Of a stretch of DNA of 64,000 nucleotides, positions 53,782 to 64,000 are shown piece after piece. Every line of letters begins with the position of its first letter. Within the stretch, counting starts at the first letter, position 1. This DNA comes from Porphyra umbilicalis (lineage: Eukaryota > Rhodophyta > Bangiophyceae > Bangiales > Bangiaceae): NCBI GenBank assembly GCA_002049455.2, contig KV919072.1, positions 26,104 through 90,103 of the forward strand, read 5' to 3'. The notes under the pieces were generated by a model. It was given only the letters and a program-made list of their open reading frames with translations. It had not been told where the DNA came from and ran no database searches. Both the position numbers and the translations under genes were made by a program.

Positions 53782-56335
53782 GAGCATTCCCAACAATGTC
53801 GGGCCAACGCCATATTGGGCACACGTGGCAGAAACGTGTCTCAAATTCGCCGTTGGCCAGTTCTCGGGGCGGGTAACAATGTCGAACGTGCACGCGGCGT
53901 TGCCAACGGAGGTCAAGCGAGTTAAAACGCGAATGTACTTGCGCCCGATTCGGGGTCGGAGCCGTTGGCCCCAGGGCCAACGAGTTGCCAACGGAGCCTC
54001 CGTTGGCAACTCGTTGGCCCTGGGGCCAACGGGTTCTGTGCTCTGATTGGTCCATCGCAGTTTCACGGGGTTAAATGAGTGACAAGTGGCAGTTCATATT
54101 GTCCTCAGATTGCCCAATTTATCATATTTTTGTTTCGACAGCCACCCACGGATGGAATATTGTACCTCTCGGAACTGGACGGCCGCATGCCATCTCGACC
54201 CCAGAGCCCGGATCGTTGAAGTGTGTCACGTATCTCTCGTGCGGTGGCGTGTGGCCGAACGCGCTTGCGGGCCTGTCGGACACTCGGCGCGATCGCACCG
54301 ACACTGGTAAAACAACTGGATCGGAGCGCTCGTGCGGGCACACGAGGCGGGGCCGGGCCACAGTCCCGCGCCCGGTCGCCAAATGGCCGCACCTGCGGCC
54401 ACGTAGTGAACTGAGCAGAACCCTCCACCCTTGACAGCACCCCAGGGCACCCCTGACAACCGCCACACCCCCACAGCAACCCACAGCCCACACAACACAG
54501 ACGCCTGGGCGGCCAGAAATACCGCCCTCTCTACCACCCACCACCGCATCCCGCGCTCGCGCGTACTGCCCCCCCACAACGCCACCCGCGCACACCGGCA
54601 CCCCCGCCGCCGCCCCCACGTCGCCGCCGCCCCCGCCGACCGTTGCCGCCACCCACGCCACCGCCACCGACCGCCGCAGGCACCCACGCTACCGTCCCCG
54701 TCGTCGCCGTCCGCCCCCCCGCCCCCGCCGATCGCCGCCGCCCCCGCCAACCGTTGCCGCCACAAGCGCCGCCACCGCCGACCGTCGTCGCCTCTCGCCC
54801 CCCCCGCCCCCGCCCATCGCCGCCGCCCCCGCAACCGTTGCCGCCACCAGCGCCGCCACAGCCGACGGTCGTCGCGGCCCGCCTTCCCCCCCCCCGCCCA
54901 TCGCCGCCGCCCCCGCCCCCGCCAACCGTTGCCGCCACAAACGCCGCCACCGCCGACCGTCGTCGCCTCTCGCCCCCCCGCCCCCGCCCATCGCCGCCGC
55001 CCCCGCGCCCGCCAACCGTTGCCGCCACAAGCGCCGCCACCGCCGACCGTCGTCGTCCCTCGCCCCCCCCGCCCCCGCCCATCGCGGCCGTCCCCGCCAA
55101 CCCGATGCCGCCACCAGCGCCGCCTCCGCGGACCGTCGTCGCGGCCCGCCTTCCCCCCCCCGCCCATCGCCGCCGCCCCCGCCCCTGCCAACCGTTGCCG
55201 CCACAAGCGCCGCCACCGCCGATCGTCGTCGCCTCTCGCCCCCCCCGCCCCCGCCCATCGCCGCCGCCCCCGCCCCCGCCAACCGTTGCCGCCACCACCG
55301 CCGCCACCGCCGACCGTCGTCGTCTCTCGCCCCCCCGCCCCCGCCCATCGCGGCCGTCCCGCCAACCGTTGCCGCCACCAGCGCCGCCACCGCCGACCGT
55401 CGTCGCGGCCCGCCTTCCCCCCCCCCGCCCATCGCCGCCGCCCCCGCCCCCGCCGACCATCGCCGCCACAAGCGCCGCCACCGCCGATCGTCGTCGCGGC
55501 CCGCCTTCCCCCCCCCGCCCATCGCCGCCGCCCCCGCCCCCGCCAACCGTCGCCGCCACAAGCGCCGCCACCGCCGACCGTCGTTGACGCTCACCACCCC
55601 CGCCCCCGCCCATCGCCGCCACCCCCGCCAACCGTTGCCGCCGCCCGCGCAGCCACCGCCGACCGTTGCCGCCACTCGCCCCCGCCGCCCCCGCCCATCG
55701 CCGCTGCCCAAGCCGACCGTTGCCGCCGCCCGCGCCGCCACCGCCGACCATCGTCGCCGCTCGCCCCCTCTGCCCCCGCCCATAGCCGCCGCCCCCGCTG
55801 ACCGTTGCCGCCGCCCGCGCGGCCACCACCGACCGTCGTTGACGCTCGCCCCCCCCGCCCCCGCCCATCGCCGCCACCCCCGCCAACCGTTGCCGCCGCC
55901 CGCGCGGCCACCGCCGACCGTCGCCGCCACTCGCCCCCGCCGCCCCCGCCCATCGCCGCCGCCCAAGCCGACCGTTGCCGCCGCCCGCGCCGCCACCGCC
56001 GACCGTCGCCGTCACTCGCCCCCGCCGCCCCCGCCCATCGCCGCCGCCCAAGCCGACCGTTGCCGCCGCCCGCGCGGCCACCGCCGACCGTCGTCGTGGC
56101 TCGCTCCCGCCGCCCCCGCCCATCGCCGCCGCCCAAGCCGACCGTTGCCGCCGCCCGCGCGGCCACCGCCGACCGTCGCCGCCACTCGCCCCCGCCGCCC
56201 CCGCCCATCGCCGCCGCCCAAGCCGACCGTTGCCGCCGCCCGCGCCGCCACCGCCGACCAACGTCGCCGCTCGCCCCCTCTGCCCCCGCGCATCGCCACC
56301 GCCCCCGCTGACCGTTGCCGCCGCCCGCGTGTGAA
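53782..56335. mobile_element. Second Harbinger-like copy, inverted and truncated
   Basis: Starts GAGCATTCCCAACAATGTCG after a TAA. The first 530 bases match the right end of the 44990-49636 element in inverted orientation almost base for base, including the 71-base palindrome. Weaker similarity runs to about 54350, then a C-rich block fills the space to about 56335. No matching opposite terminus was found, so this copy lacks one end. Confidence 0.8.
54560..56330. repeat. C-rich cryptic repeat with units of about 80-90 bases
   Basis: Repeated CCCGCCCATCGCCGCCGCCC, then AACCGTTGCCGCC and CGCCACCGCCGACCGTCGTCG, in variable tandem units. It is open on both strands for hundreds of codons because it is simple, not because it codes. 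It matches in composition and position the G-rich core of the first copy. Confidence 0.85.
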
Positions 56336-57009
56336 GTGAGCGGGAGTTGGGTGGATGCGTTGCTTTACTCGAGAGCGGTCTGAGGCGCGAGGCCAGCTGG
56401 CTCTTAACCCCTCCGTGTGCCTCTCTCGCCACGTCCTGCCGGGGCACCCCCCGCCAGCGCAGTGCTCCCTCCCTTGGAGGGTACATGCTCTCACCACCCC
56501 ACAAATTGCGACGCCTCTGGAGGAGCCCACGAGAATCTCCCCGAGCTCAGCTCCAAAGTGAGCTGCCCTCGAGATACAAGTACAAGTAATTACATCACAC
56601 ACATACAGCAATGCATGTCAATGGCACAGCCAAACAAGCCGATGACCGCATAAGTACTCCTGGAATTAGCCAGGCAGTCCGCGGTAACTCCGACTTACCT
56701 GCGCGGGCTTGGGGGGCTGCCTCAACACTCCCCCCAGTACCCCACAGTCCGCGCCATCGACGCCTCAGCGCGGTCACAACCCGTCCCGACCAGCGCGACA
56801 TCTCCCGCCATCATCCGCAGTCGAGAAAATGTCCAAGTCGATCCCCAGGTTCCAGGTGTTGCACCTGCAAAATCGACCTTCGCCAAAATCACCAAAATCA
56901 CGATCGATGTGAAGCAGACGTCGAGGTGAGTGCAACGCACTAGGGCGCGTCTCGAACGGAGACGATCCGGCGCATCGGCGGCCCGTTAAAGTGCGGCCGT
57001 AAACGCATC
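56336..57009. other. Region without a recognised gene
   Basis: Mixed-composition DNA between the Harbinger-like copy and the Copia-2 flank. Only short frames and no motif. Confidence 0.4.
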
Positions 57010-57506
57010 TCATCGACTTTGCCGAAAATCGGCTCGACCTGTCGGAGCTGTAGGCCTACAGCTCCCTTAGCCAAAATCGGCCAAAATCGACTTGCACCAA
57101 ATCGAGTCGGGCCCGACCGGCCGACTTGGCCCGAAGCTGGAGACTTCCAGATTCGGGCCCAAGACCACAAAGAAATCGACTTCACCAAAATCGACTCGAC
57201 CCGTCGGAGCTGTAGGCCTACAGCTCCCGGCCGAAATCGCCCAGAATCGACTTAAGCCAAATCGAGTCGGGCGATCGCCGCGAACCCGCGGCTGCGCCAC
57301 TGGTCGGCCCCAGTGGCGCCACAGCGCCCCAGGACGGTCCCAACCGGCCGTCCCCCCAAGGCAACAGCGCCCCATTGCCGGCCCCGAGCAAGTGGAAAGT
57401 AGCGCAACCGTCCACGGCCGACACCGGCCCGCAGCAAGGTCGACGGAGGTGGCTGCCGCGAATCCGGGGCTGCGCCACTGGACGCCTCCAGTGGCGCCAT
57501 GGCGCC
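57010..57506. repeat. Duplicated block with 22-base palindromes downstream of Copia-2
   Basis: Two direct copies of about 110 bases (near 57010-57120 and 57176-57290) each carry the perfect palindrome GGAGCTGTAGGCCTACAGCT followed by CC (57044-57065 and 57206-57227) and ATCGACTT/AAATCGAGTCGGGC words. A second pair of direct repeats (GGCTGCGCCACTGG near 57288 and 57467) follows. It sits where the Copia-2 3' LTR would be; the candidate LTR start TGTTGGGGGAGTGC overlaps the end of the coding frame near 57521. No second copy of this LTR was found. Confidence 0.6.
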
Positions 57507-60500
57507 TCAGCACTCCCCCAACAGGGGGTCGCCAAGCCCGGCGCCCCGCGCAGCCGCGCCCAGGTCTTCACCAACCCCGACGGCAGCCCGGAAAGCCGTG
57601 AACGCCGGCGACGGCAGCGGCTTGGTGAGCCCATCCGCCGGCATGTCGGCGCTCGGGAGGAAGTAGAAGGCCACATCCCCGCGCGCCTGGTAGTCGCGAA
57701 CCATGTGGTAGGCGACGTCGACATGCTTGGTCCGCCCCGTCGCCTCGGGGTTGTTGACCAGCGCCAGGCAGGACTGGTTGTCCTCCCCCATCGGCACGGC
57801 TCCGCCGTCGACGCCCAGAGCCGACAGCAGCTTGCGTAGCCACAGCGCCTCCTTGGTCGCCATCGCTGCGGCCACGTACTCGGCCTCGGCCGTCGAGGTG
57901 GCAACGGTCGACTGGCGCTTGCTCGCCCACGCAATCGGCCCGCCATTGCAGGTAAAGACGAGACCGGTTGTCGACCGACGACCGTCGATGTCGCCGGCCC
58001 AGTCGGCGTCGACAAACCCTTGCAGCGGCTCGCTGCCGCCGTAGACCACCCCCAGGCGAGTCATCCCGCCCAGGTAGCGCAAAACCCCCTTGGCCGCGCG
58101 CATGTGGTCCTCCTCAGGGCAGGACATGAAGCGCGACAGCACCCCCACGGCAAAGGCGATGTCTGGCCTCGTCGTGGTAGACAGGTAGAGGAGGGAGCCA
58201 ACCAACTCGGCGTAACGGTTGCCTTCCGGCAGCAGGCCCTCCCCTGTCTTGGTCAGCTTGACCCCCGACGCCATCGGTGTCTTGTTCGGCGTCGCCTTGT
58301 CCATCCCGAACGCCTCCAGCAGCGTCGCGGTGTGCCCCGGGTTGCTCAACGTCAGAGTCTTGGCTGCCCGGTTGCGCATGACCTTCATGCCGATAAAGTC
58401 CTTGACCTCCCCCATGTCGCGCACCTCAAACTTGGCAGACACGAAGCGCTTGACGGCCTCGACCCCAGCCAGCTTCTCACCCGCCACGATAAGGTCGTCG
58501 ACGTACACGAGGATACAGATGCACCCGTGCACTGGGTGGTGCCACTCATAGAGGCACGGGTCCACCTTGGAGCGGACCGCCCCCATCTCCTTGAGCTCTT
58601 TGTCGAGCTTGATGCCCCACAGCCGCCCCGCCTGCTTTGTCCCGTAGAGCGCCAGGTTAAGCCGACACATCCCCTCCAGCCCCTCCGGTTCGACACCGTC
58701 GGGGAGTTTGATGTACATCTCCTTGTCCATCTTGGCGTTGAGGAAGGCTGTCTTGACGTCGACATGGTGAATCTCCCAGCCCATGGCTGCCGCCACAGCA
58801 AAGAGAGCACGTGTCGTGGCCGCGTTGGGTACCGGAGCCCACGTCTCGTCAAAGTCTCGTCCGGGCACCTGGTTGAACCCTTGGGCCACGAGTCGAGCCT
58901 TGTAGCGCGTCAGCTTGCCCTCCGCGTCGTGCTTGATGTCGAACACGAATCGCGTCTTGATGGCCTTGTGATTCTTGTTGTTCCCCTTGGTCTTGGACCA
59001 GGTGCCAAGGTGCTTGTGTGCCGCCACCTCCTCCTTAATGGCCTGCTTCCACAGCGGCCAGTCAGGACGGGCGCGCGCCTCCTTCTCGTTTGCAGGCGGC
59101 TTGTGCAAGTCCCAGCCCGCTTCAGCCGCGGAAGCGTTACCGCTTGCCAAGAACGCCTTGGGTTCCTTCTCCCACCATGTTACCTTTGGAGCTGGCTTTC
59201 GCTTCGAGCGACGAGGCCCCGGTGTGACGCTGTCACTGGCCGCAGGTGCTTGAGCAGCTGCGGGTGTCGAGCCACCGACGCCGTCCTCGTCCTCCTCCTG
59301 GCTATCGCCAGCAAAGGAAGGAGGACCGACTTCGTTGTCGCTGTCAGAGGTGTCGTCGGGGGAGTACTCGTCCTATCGCCCGCCTTCTGCGTCGAGCATG
59401 TCCATTGCCCCTTCCGTGGCGCCGTCCTTGTCGCCGTCATATTCCGCAGTCAGCCGGGGACCAGCGCTTGACCCGACTGCTGACGTCTCGACCTTCGCCG
59501 GGTTCTCCTCCATCAGCACGTCCCGACGCTCGAAGACTTGGTTTGTCTCGTCCTCGAGGATGCGGTAGGCCTTGCCACCGACAGTGTAGCCGACAAAGCG
59601 GCCGACGTCGGTCCTCGGCTCCAGCTTGCGCTGCTGCTTCTTCGGCTTGAGCGCCCACGCCCGACTCCCCCAAACGCGGAATCCCGCGACGTTGGGGCGT
59701 CGACCCGTCAGCGCCTCGAGCGGCGTCACATCGAGCCCCGCCTTGGGAGATCGGTTGAGCACATGGACGACGGAGGCCAACGCCTCGGCCCACAGCTCTT
59801 CCTCCGCACCGGCGTCAAGCAGGGCAGCACGCACGCGCTCCATCAGCGTGCGGTTCACCCGCTCCGCCTTGCCGTTCTGCTGCGACTTGTACGGCGCCGT
59901 CATCTCAGACGTGATGCCCTTATCCTCGTACCACGCCTTCAGATCGTTCGTGACGTACTCCTTTGCACCGTCGTGACGGACACGCTTCACTTTCACGCCC
60001 GTCAGCGTCTCAAGCTGCTTGATGCGCGTCTTGAGCACCTCCGGCGCCATCCCCTTTGTCTTGATAGGCGTAGCCGTGATGAACCCTGTTGAGTCCTCCA
60101 GCGCCGTCATAAAGTAGAGGGAGCCACCCAGCGACTCAGTGAGTGGGCCACCAATGTCGGTGTGCACCAGTTCGCACTTGGTTGTCGCTGTCGACGAGCG
60201 GGGGCTGGGCGACTGAACCATCTTGCCGTCCACACACGGCACACACACCGTGCCAATGACGCGCTTGGCATCTGCCACTGACGACGGCATGCCGTCGACC
60301 ATTGTGGCCGCCCGCTTGAGGTTCTCCAACTCCAAGTGGTTGAACCGACGATGCCACAGCTCCGCCTCGCCAGCGATGCGCGTCGATGCCGCGCACGCCG
60401 ACGCCTTGACTGGCGTGACCTTGAGCACGTACTGCTCCAGGTCGTTGGCTTTGCCGACAACGGACGCCTTGTCGAGCACTCTGCTCGAATAGACAGCATC

Positions 60501-61337
60501 CCCGTCGCTAAGGATGTAACAGGCATTTCCGACGAACACTACCGCACCACGATTGCGGTCAACCGCTCGAACCGAGAGCAGGTTGCTGGTCAGGTCCGGC
60601 ACGAGCATGGCCTCCCCGAGCACCATGCGCGTCTTGGTTTTGCCCTTGCCAACGTCCATGGAGACGTGGCCGTGCCCCTTGATGGGTACCTTTTCGCCGT
60701 TGGCCAAGGTGACCTCGGCTCCGCTTCCCGCCGTCCGGACGGTGAAGCCCTTATCCCCGGCGGCCATGTGGTTGGTTGCGCCAGAGTCGAGCACCAAAGT
60801 TGATAACCCCCGTGTGCTCCCGGGAGCCTTGCTGCTCCCGGCATTGCCAGTAGAAACAGTGTAGGCCAGAGCGGCACCCGCGTGGGGCCCGCCGCCGTGG
60901 CCGCCTTCACGACCACCACCGCCGGGCTTGCCCTTGCCCTTGGCCTCGTCCGCCTTCTTCTTGTAGCAGTCGCGCTGCATGTGCCCCTTCTTGTTGCAGT
61001 AGAAGCACACGACCGACTTCTTGTCAAACGGCTTCTTCGGCGCCGCAGCCGCAAAGGCTTGTGACTTGACACTGCCAGAAGGCTTGGCAGCGCCGACAGA
61101 AATGCTCCGCTGCTCGACTTGAAGCAGCTTAGCCGTCACGTCCGACATGACGAGCTTAGTGTCCTTGTTCTCCAAGACCGTCCTGAGCATCCCGTACTCT
61201 GCAGGGAGCCCCGATAAGACACGCAGCGCGAGCGTGTTGTCGTCCACCGGGTTTCCGAGCATGGCGAGCTCGTCCCGGAGCATCTTGGCGCGCGACGCAA
61301 ACTTGATGATGTTCTCGTCGCCGCCCTTCTTCAGGCT
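57507..61337 (-). pseudogene. Copia-2 polyprotein, nearly intact, one in-frame TAG
   Basis: One minus-strand frame runs about 1,280 codons with a single stop (TAG at 59373-59375). In order: the C-terminal part of Gag (SLKKGGDENIIKFASRAKML), a zinc knuckle (CFYCNKKGHMQRDC), protease (LVLDSGATNHM), integrase (WHRRFNHLE … CVPCVDGK; HTDIGGPL, RHDGAKEY, NGKAERVNR), reverse transcriptase (KTAFLNAKMDKEMYI, LYGTKQAGRLW, LVYVDDLIV) and RNase H (VDADWAGDIDGRRSTTG, STAEAEYVA, ADMPADGLTKPL). It ends TGA at 57507. About the first 130 residues of Gag are missing: recognisable sequence starts near 61337, after ATTAATACCACACAG, which could be a splice acceptor or a truncation point. No 5' LTR was identified. 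All catalytic residues are present, so only the TAG and the missing 5' end argue against activity. Confidence 0.88.
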
Positions 61338-62787
61338 GTGTGGTATTAATAACGTTAGTTCAATTACCAGTGTACTGAGACCGACCGTAGCCAAGCAATA
61401 AAGCGAGTTCTATCGCCGTCGCGGCGAGGAAGAAGACCTTTTGTTGAAGGGCATCCGATGGGGAGCCGGGTGGTGCCCACGACGGCGACCCCGGACCCAT
61501 GGTGGTTTAATACAAACAACGGCACTGGTCGATCGACCATCCGATCAAGCGATCGTAATGAGTGCCGGCAGACAGATAAGACAGGCAAGCAAACAAGCAA
61601 TAAAAAATAAACAATGCGGAAGTAACCCCCCAAAGGGCGTGCCACAAGCCGAGTCACACACATCCGTGGATTCGGCCAGTCAAGGGGGCTACCCGTGGCG
61701 AATTGCCAATTGGTAGCAGAGATATGCTACATACCTCCAACGCGAGATTCGAACCGTCCCGGTGAGATCCGAGGATGGTGAAACCCGATTGGGTGATCGC
61801 GGCCCCTTACGGGCCCGCGCGGGCGCAACCGCCCAGGCGGTGGGAGCCGTGGGGGGGGCGCGCCGCCCAGTCCCGATTGGGGGGAGGTGGCGGTTCGCCG
61901 TCGTCGGTCGCGACCGTCCCGCCACACGCGTGTGGGCGTGGGTGGCGGGCAGCTGACGCTGCGGATCCGACCGGCGCTTGCGCGCACACGCGCCCTCGCA
62001 GAGGAGTCGGCGTCGGCGTCGGCGGGGTGGCCAGACGGCCGGTTGACAGGCGACCAGCGTCGGGGTTAAGACCCGTTGGTGCGCGGGTGCGTCGAGCAAC
62101 ACGCGTTGAGACAACCGTCGTCGGCGCCGAGTGGCGCTTCCTTCGTCGGGGGTTTGACTACCCCGACGACACGGCGAAAGCCGGGACGCGGGTCCGTGGT
62201 GCCGAGCGTGGGTGTGGGGTTCACACCTCCAGGCCGGTTAGCACCGAGTCGGGCGCGCGGGGTAGCGCCAGCTGGTGGTCGTTGTGCCGGCAGGCGTCGC
62301 CCTCGTCGGGGTGTTGACTTCCCCGACGACACGGCGGAAGCCGGGGTGCGGGTTCGCGTTGTTACCGGCACGGGGCCATCCCGTGTCTTCGTGCTTGCGC
62401 ACAGGTCGCTGCCTAACGGCAAGGTTGAGTAGGGGTGCATCGCCGCAAGGCGGCACACCGCGAGGTGTTGGGCCCGGTGAGTGTGGGTTTGCGCCGAGTG
62501 GGGGGGGCGGCGCGCACGGCGGCAAGGCGGCAAGCCCGGCGGCAAGGGCGGCAAGCGCGGCGGCAAGGGCGGCAAGCGCGGCCAGCCCGGCGGCGACGGC
62601 GGCAAGGGCGGCAAGCGCGGCCAGCCCGGCGGCGACGGCGGCAAGGGCGGCAAGCGCGGCCAGCCCGGCGGCGACGGCGGCAAGGGCGGCAAGCGCGGCC
62701 AGCCCGGCGGCGACGGCGGCAAGGGCGGTAAGCGCGGCCAGCCCGGCGGCGACGGCCAGGGTAAACACCCCCCGGACGACCAACGCG
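61338..62787. other. Spacer with a PBS-like site and short direct repeats
   Basis: Upstream of Copia-2 the sequence no longer matches Gag. At about 61710-61724 TTGGTAGCAGAGATATG resembles a plus-strand primer-binding site complementary to initiator tRNA-Met, next to a GATTCGAACC B-box-like word (61747-61756). Two copies of a GACTWCCCCGACGACACGGC block lie at about 62155-62200 and 62315-62360. These could be the 5' part of a plus-strand retroelement that includes the following frame (inference). Confidence 0.4.
62570..62755. repeat. 39-base tandem repeat, about 4-5 copies
   Basis: The unit encodes GKRGQPGGDGGKG in one plus frame (collagen-like) and ASPAATAARAASA in the frame that is continuous with the downstream CDS. 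It is preceded by shorter GGCAAGGCGGCAAG units from 62519. Confidence 0.85.
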
Positions 62788-64000
62788 ATGGCGGATTTCG
62801 CCGCGATGGCGGTGGACGGCGGCGTTGCCGGTGGCGGTGAGGCCATCGACGGGGCGCATGCCGCCGCGGGTGGCCATGCGGAAGTGGGTTGCTCCGCGGA
62901 CCCAGAGGTCTTGAGCCAGTTTCGGCCTCGCGGCTCGTACTACGTGCACGCCAACCCTGTAGAGGTGGTCGATGGGGTCCCGCGGGTCACCGACAACCGT
63001 CTGTACGAGATGTGCGTACGCAATCGCGCTCGTGCGCACACGCGCCGTGTGTACGCCCACTACGAGGCGTTGCCCGACTTCATCGACGTGATGGCGCAAG
63101 CCGGGTTGCCGGACCACGCGGGCGACCGCGTGGCCGAGGTCCATGGGGACCCGTACTTCGGGAACCAGGGACCTCAGCGTCGTGTATACGAGGTGATGTC
63201 GTTTTGCAACGAGGTCGTGCGGTACCAACTGCCGTTGCACCCGTTCCACCGCTTGGTGTACGCCAATGCGCTTATGTTCCCTGTGAAGGGTACAGAGTCG
63301 ATCGAGGCAGCGGCCAACTCGTTTTGTCGCTTGTTGCGCAACTGGCCGAAGGCCGTCTTCCTCAAGAGGGCTCTCGCCGAGGACCTTTCGGTCCCTTTCG
63401 GGCACGACTCCGGTCTGGAGCCGTACCTCGAGCAGCTCGCGCTGGTGAAGCACGAGGAGAACGACAATGTCGACGATGACCGCAGTCCGCGGGTCACCGG
63501 GTTGCCGAACCCCCTTCGGCTGCCGATGTTCCCCTCCGACCACCGTCGGGCCGCTGACGCGCGCTTCTTTCGCGGTCGCGAGTTGATGCCTACCGCGTGG
63601 GCGGCTGGATTTCTCCGTGCGCCACGGGCGTTCGACTTGTCCCGTTGGCTTCCGCCTATCCCGGACTGGGAGCCCCACACGGGGTTGTGGGTGGCGACCC
63701 CCGTGGTGGTGTCTTACATGGCGGACGCGTTGCGCAACGCCTACAGCTCCGTCTGGCAGGAGGTGTACTCCGAGTACTACTGCAACTTAGTTGCTGCATG
63801 GGTTCACACCCTGCAAGAGGACAAGCTCTTCGTCCACTTGGACACGAAGACGCTTCGTCATTTCGACGCGTTGGATACGTCCAAGTTGAAGGACGCGCCC
63901 GACGGCGAGGCCAAGTACGTCTTGTCCGGCAAGATGCGTCAAGCCGTGACGGCGTTTCCCTGGCGGGAGGTCCTTAAGGACGTCGTCTGGCGCGACCGCG
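62788..64000 (+). CDS. Unknown protein, 3'-truncated by the window edge
   Basis: The frame is open from 62266 (after TAG at 62263-62265) to the window end; the first ATG is 62788 (MADFAAMAVDGGVAGGG), giving at least 404 residues. The protein is well mixed in composition, with blocks such as FRPRGSYYVHANPVEVVDGV, YGEALPD-like YEALPDFIDVMAQAGLP, RRVYEVMSFCNEVVRYQLPL, LLRNWPKAVFLKRALAEDLS and WREVLKDVVWRDR. I do not recognise a family. The codon third positions are less extreme in GC than those of the left-half genes and closer to those of the Copia elements. The PBS-like site upstream also hints at a mobile-element protein such as a capsid-like Gag, but no zinc knuckle, protease or polymerase motif is visible before the edge. 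Confidence 0.6.
   Translation, partial: MADFAAMAVDGGVAGGGEAIDGAHAAAGGHAEVGCSADPEVLSQFRPRGSYYVHANPVEVVDGVPRVTDNRLYEMCVRNRARAHTRRVYAHYEALPDFIDVMAQAGLPDHAGDRVAEVHGDPYFGNQGPQRRVYEVMSFCNEVVRYQLPLHPFHRLVYANALMFPVKGTESIEAAANSFCRLLRNWPKAVFLKRALAEDLSVPFGHDSGLEPYLEQLALVKHEENDNVDDDRSPRVTGLPNPLRLPMFPSDHRRAADARFFRGRELMPTAWAAGFLRAPRAFDLSRWLPPIPDWEPHTGLWVATPVVVSYMADALRNAYSSVWQEVYSEYYCNLVAAWVHTLQEDKLFVHLDTKTLRHFDALDTSKLKDAPDGEAKYVLSGKMRQAVTAFPWREVLKDVVWRDR

Noticed and set aside
61710-61800. Possible tRNA gene near GATTCGAACC
   Set aside because: The T stem does not pair and no acceptor stem closes; it is at most tRNA-derived.
62570-62755. Collagen-like protein or CRISPR array
   Set aside because: The 39-base units are directly adjacent without unique spacers, so there is no CRISPR array. 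The GKRGQPGGDGGKG frame ends soon after the repeat, while the better long frame is a different one.

Overview
This window is a very GC-rich eukaryotic nuclear sequence. At least two genes carry GT-AG introns of about 150-245 bases, long G or C homopolymers run through coding regions, and there are LTR retrotransposons, TIR DNA transposons and one plastid-type protein (ClpS-like). A GC-rich alga, for instance a bangiophyte red alga, would fit, but I cannot fix the species from sequence alone. I saw no rRNA gene, CRISPR array or convincing tRNA gene.

The left half (about 4.7-31.7 kb) carries the host-like genes. In order they are: an unknown protein with a basic tail (4769-6262, +); a large Ala/Gly/Pro-rich protein with a C-terminal membrane anchor (7197-11333, +); a four-exon Nudix hydrolase of the diphosphoinositol-polyphosphate phosphohydrolase type (15450-16595, +); a ClpS-like protein (17141-17754, -); a protein made of about 15 copies of a 40-residue repeat (18244-20502, -); a BTB/BACK protein (23017-25222, +); a stand-alone protein with a domain like the DNMT1 replication-foci domain (26531-27853, -); and an unknown Ala-rich repeat protein (30334-31731, -). 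In four of these the frame that looks coding jumps at long G or C runs, so the assembled base count in those runs is probably wrong or variable. MITE-like elements lie between these genes.

The right half (33-62 kb) is a nest of transposable elements. A KDZ (Zisupton-type) transposase plus Ulp1 protease remnant at 39.3-41.9 kb is cut by a Copia retrotransposon (41900-52207). That Copia had lost its reverse transcriptase and was then hit twice. A 4.65-kb PIF/Harbinger-like element (44990-49636, 3-base duplication) sits in its RNase H region. A 1.41-kb mariner-like element (50407-51816, TA duplication) sits in its 3' LTR, and the uninterrupted 5' LTR supplies the empty site. A decayed piggyBac (35189-38030) and a fold-back element (38128-38779) sit to the left. 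A second Harbinger-like copy (53782 to about 56335) and a second Copia on the minus strand (57507-61337), nearly intact apart from one TAG and a missing 5' end, sit to the right. The window ends inside a long unknown open reading frame that starts at 62788.

The strongest observations are the nested insertions with recoverable target sites, the family of elements sharing CTAGTGTCTATT ends with different subterminal palindromes, the KDZ remnant whose stops along one frame are all TAG, and the uncharacterised 40-residue repeat protein.
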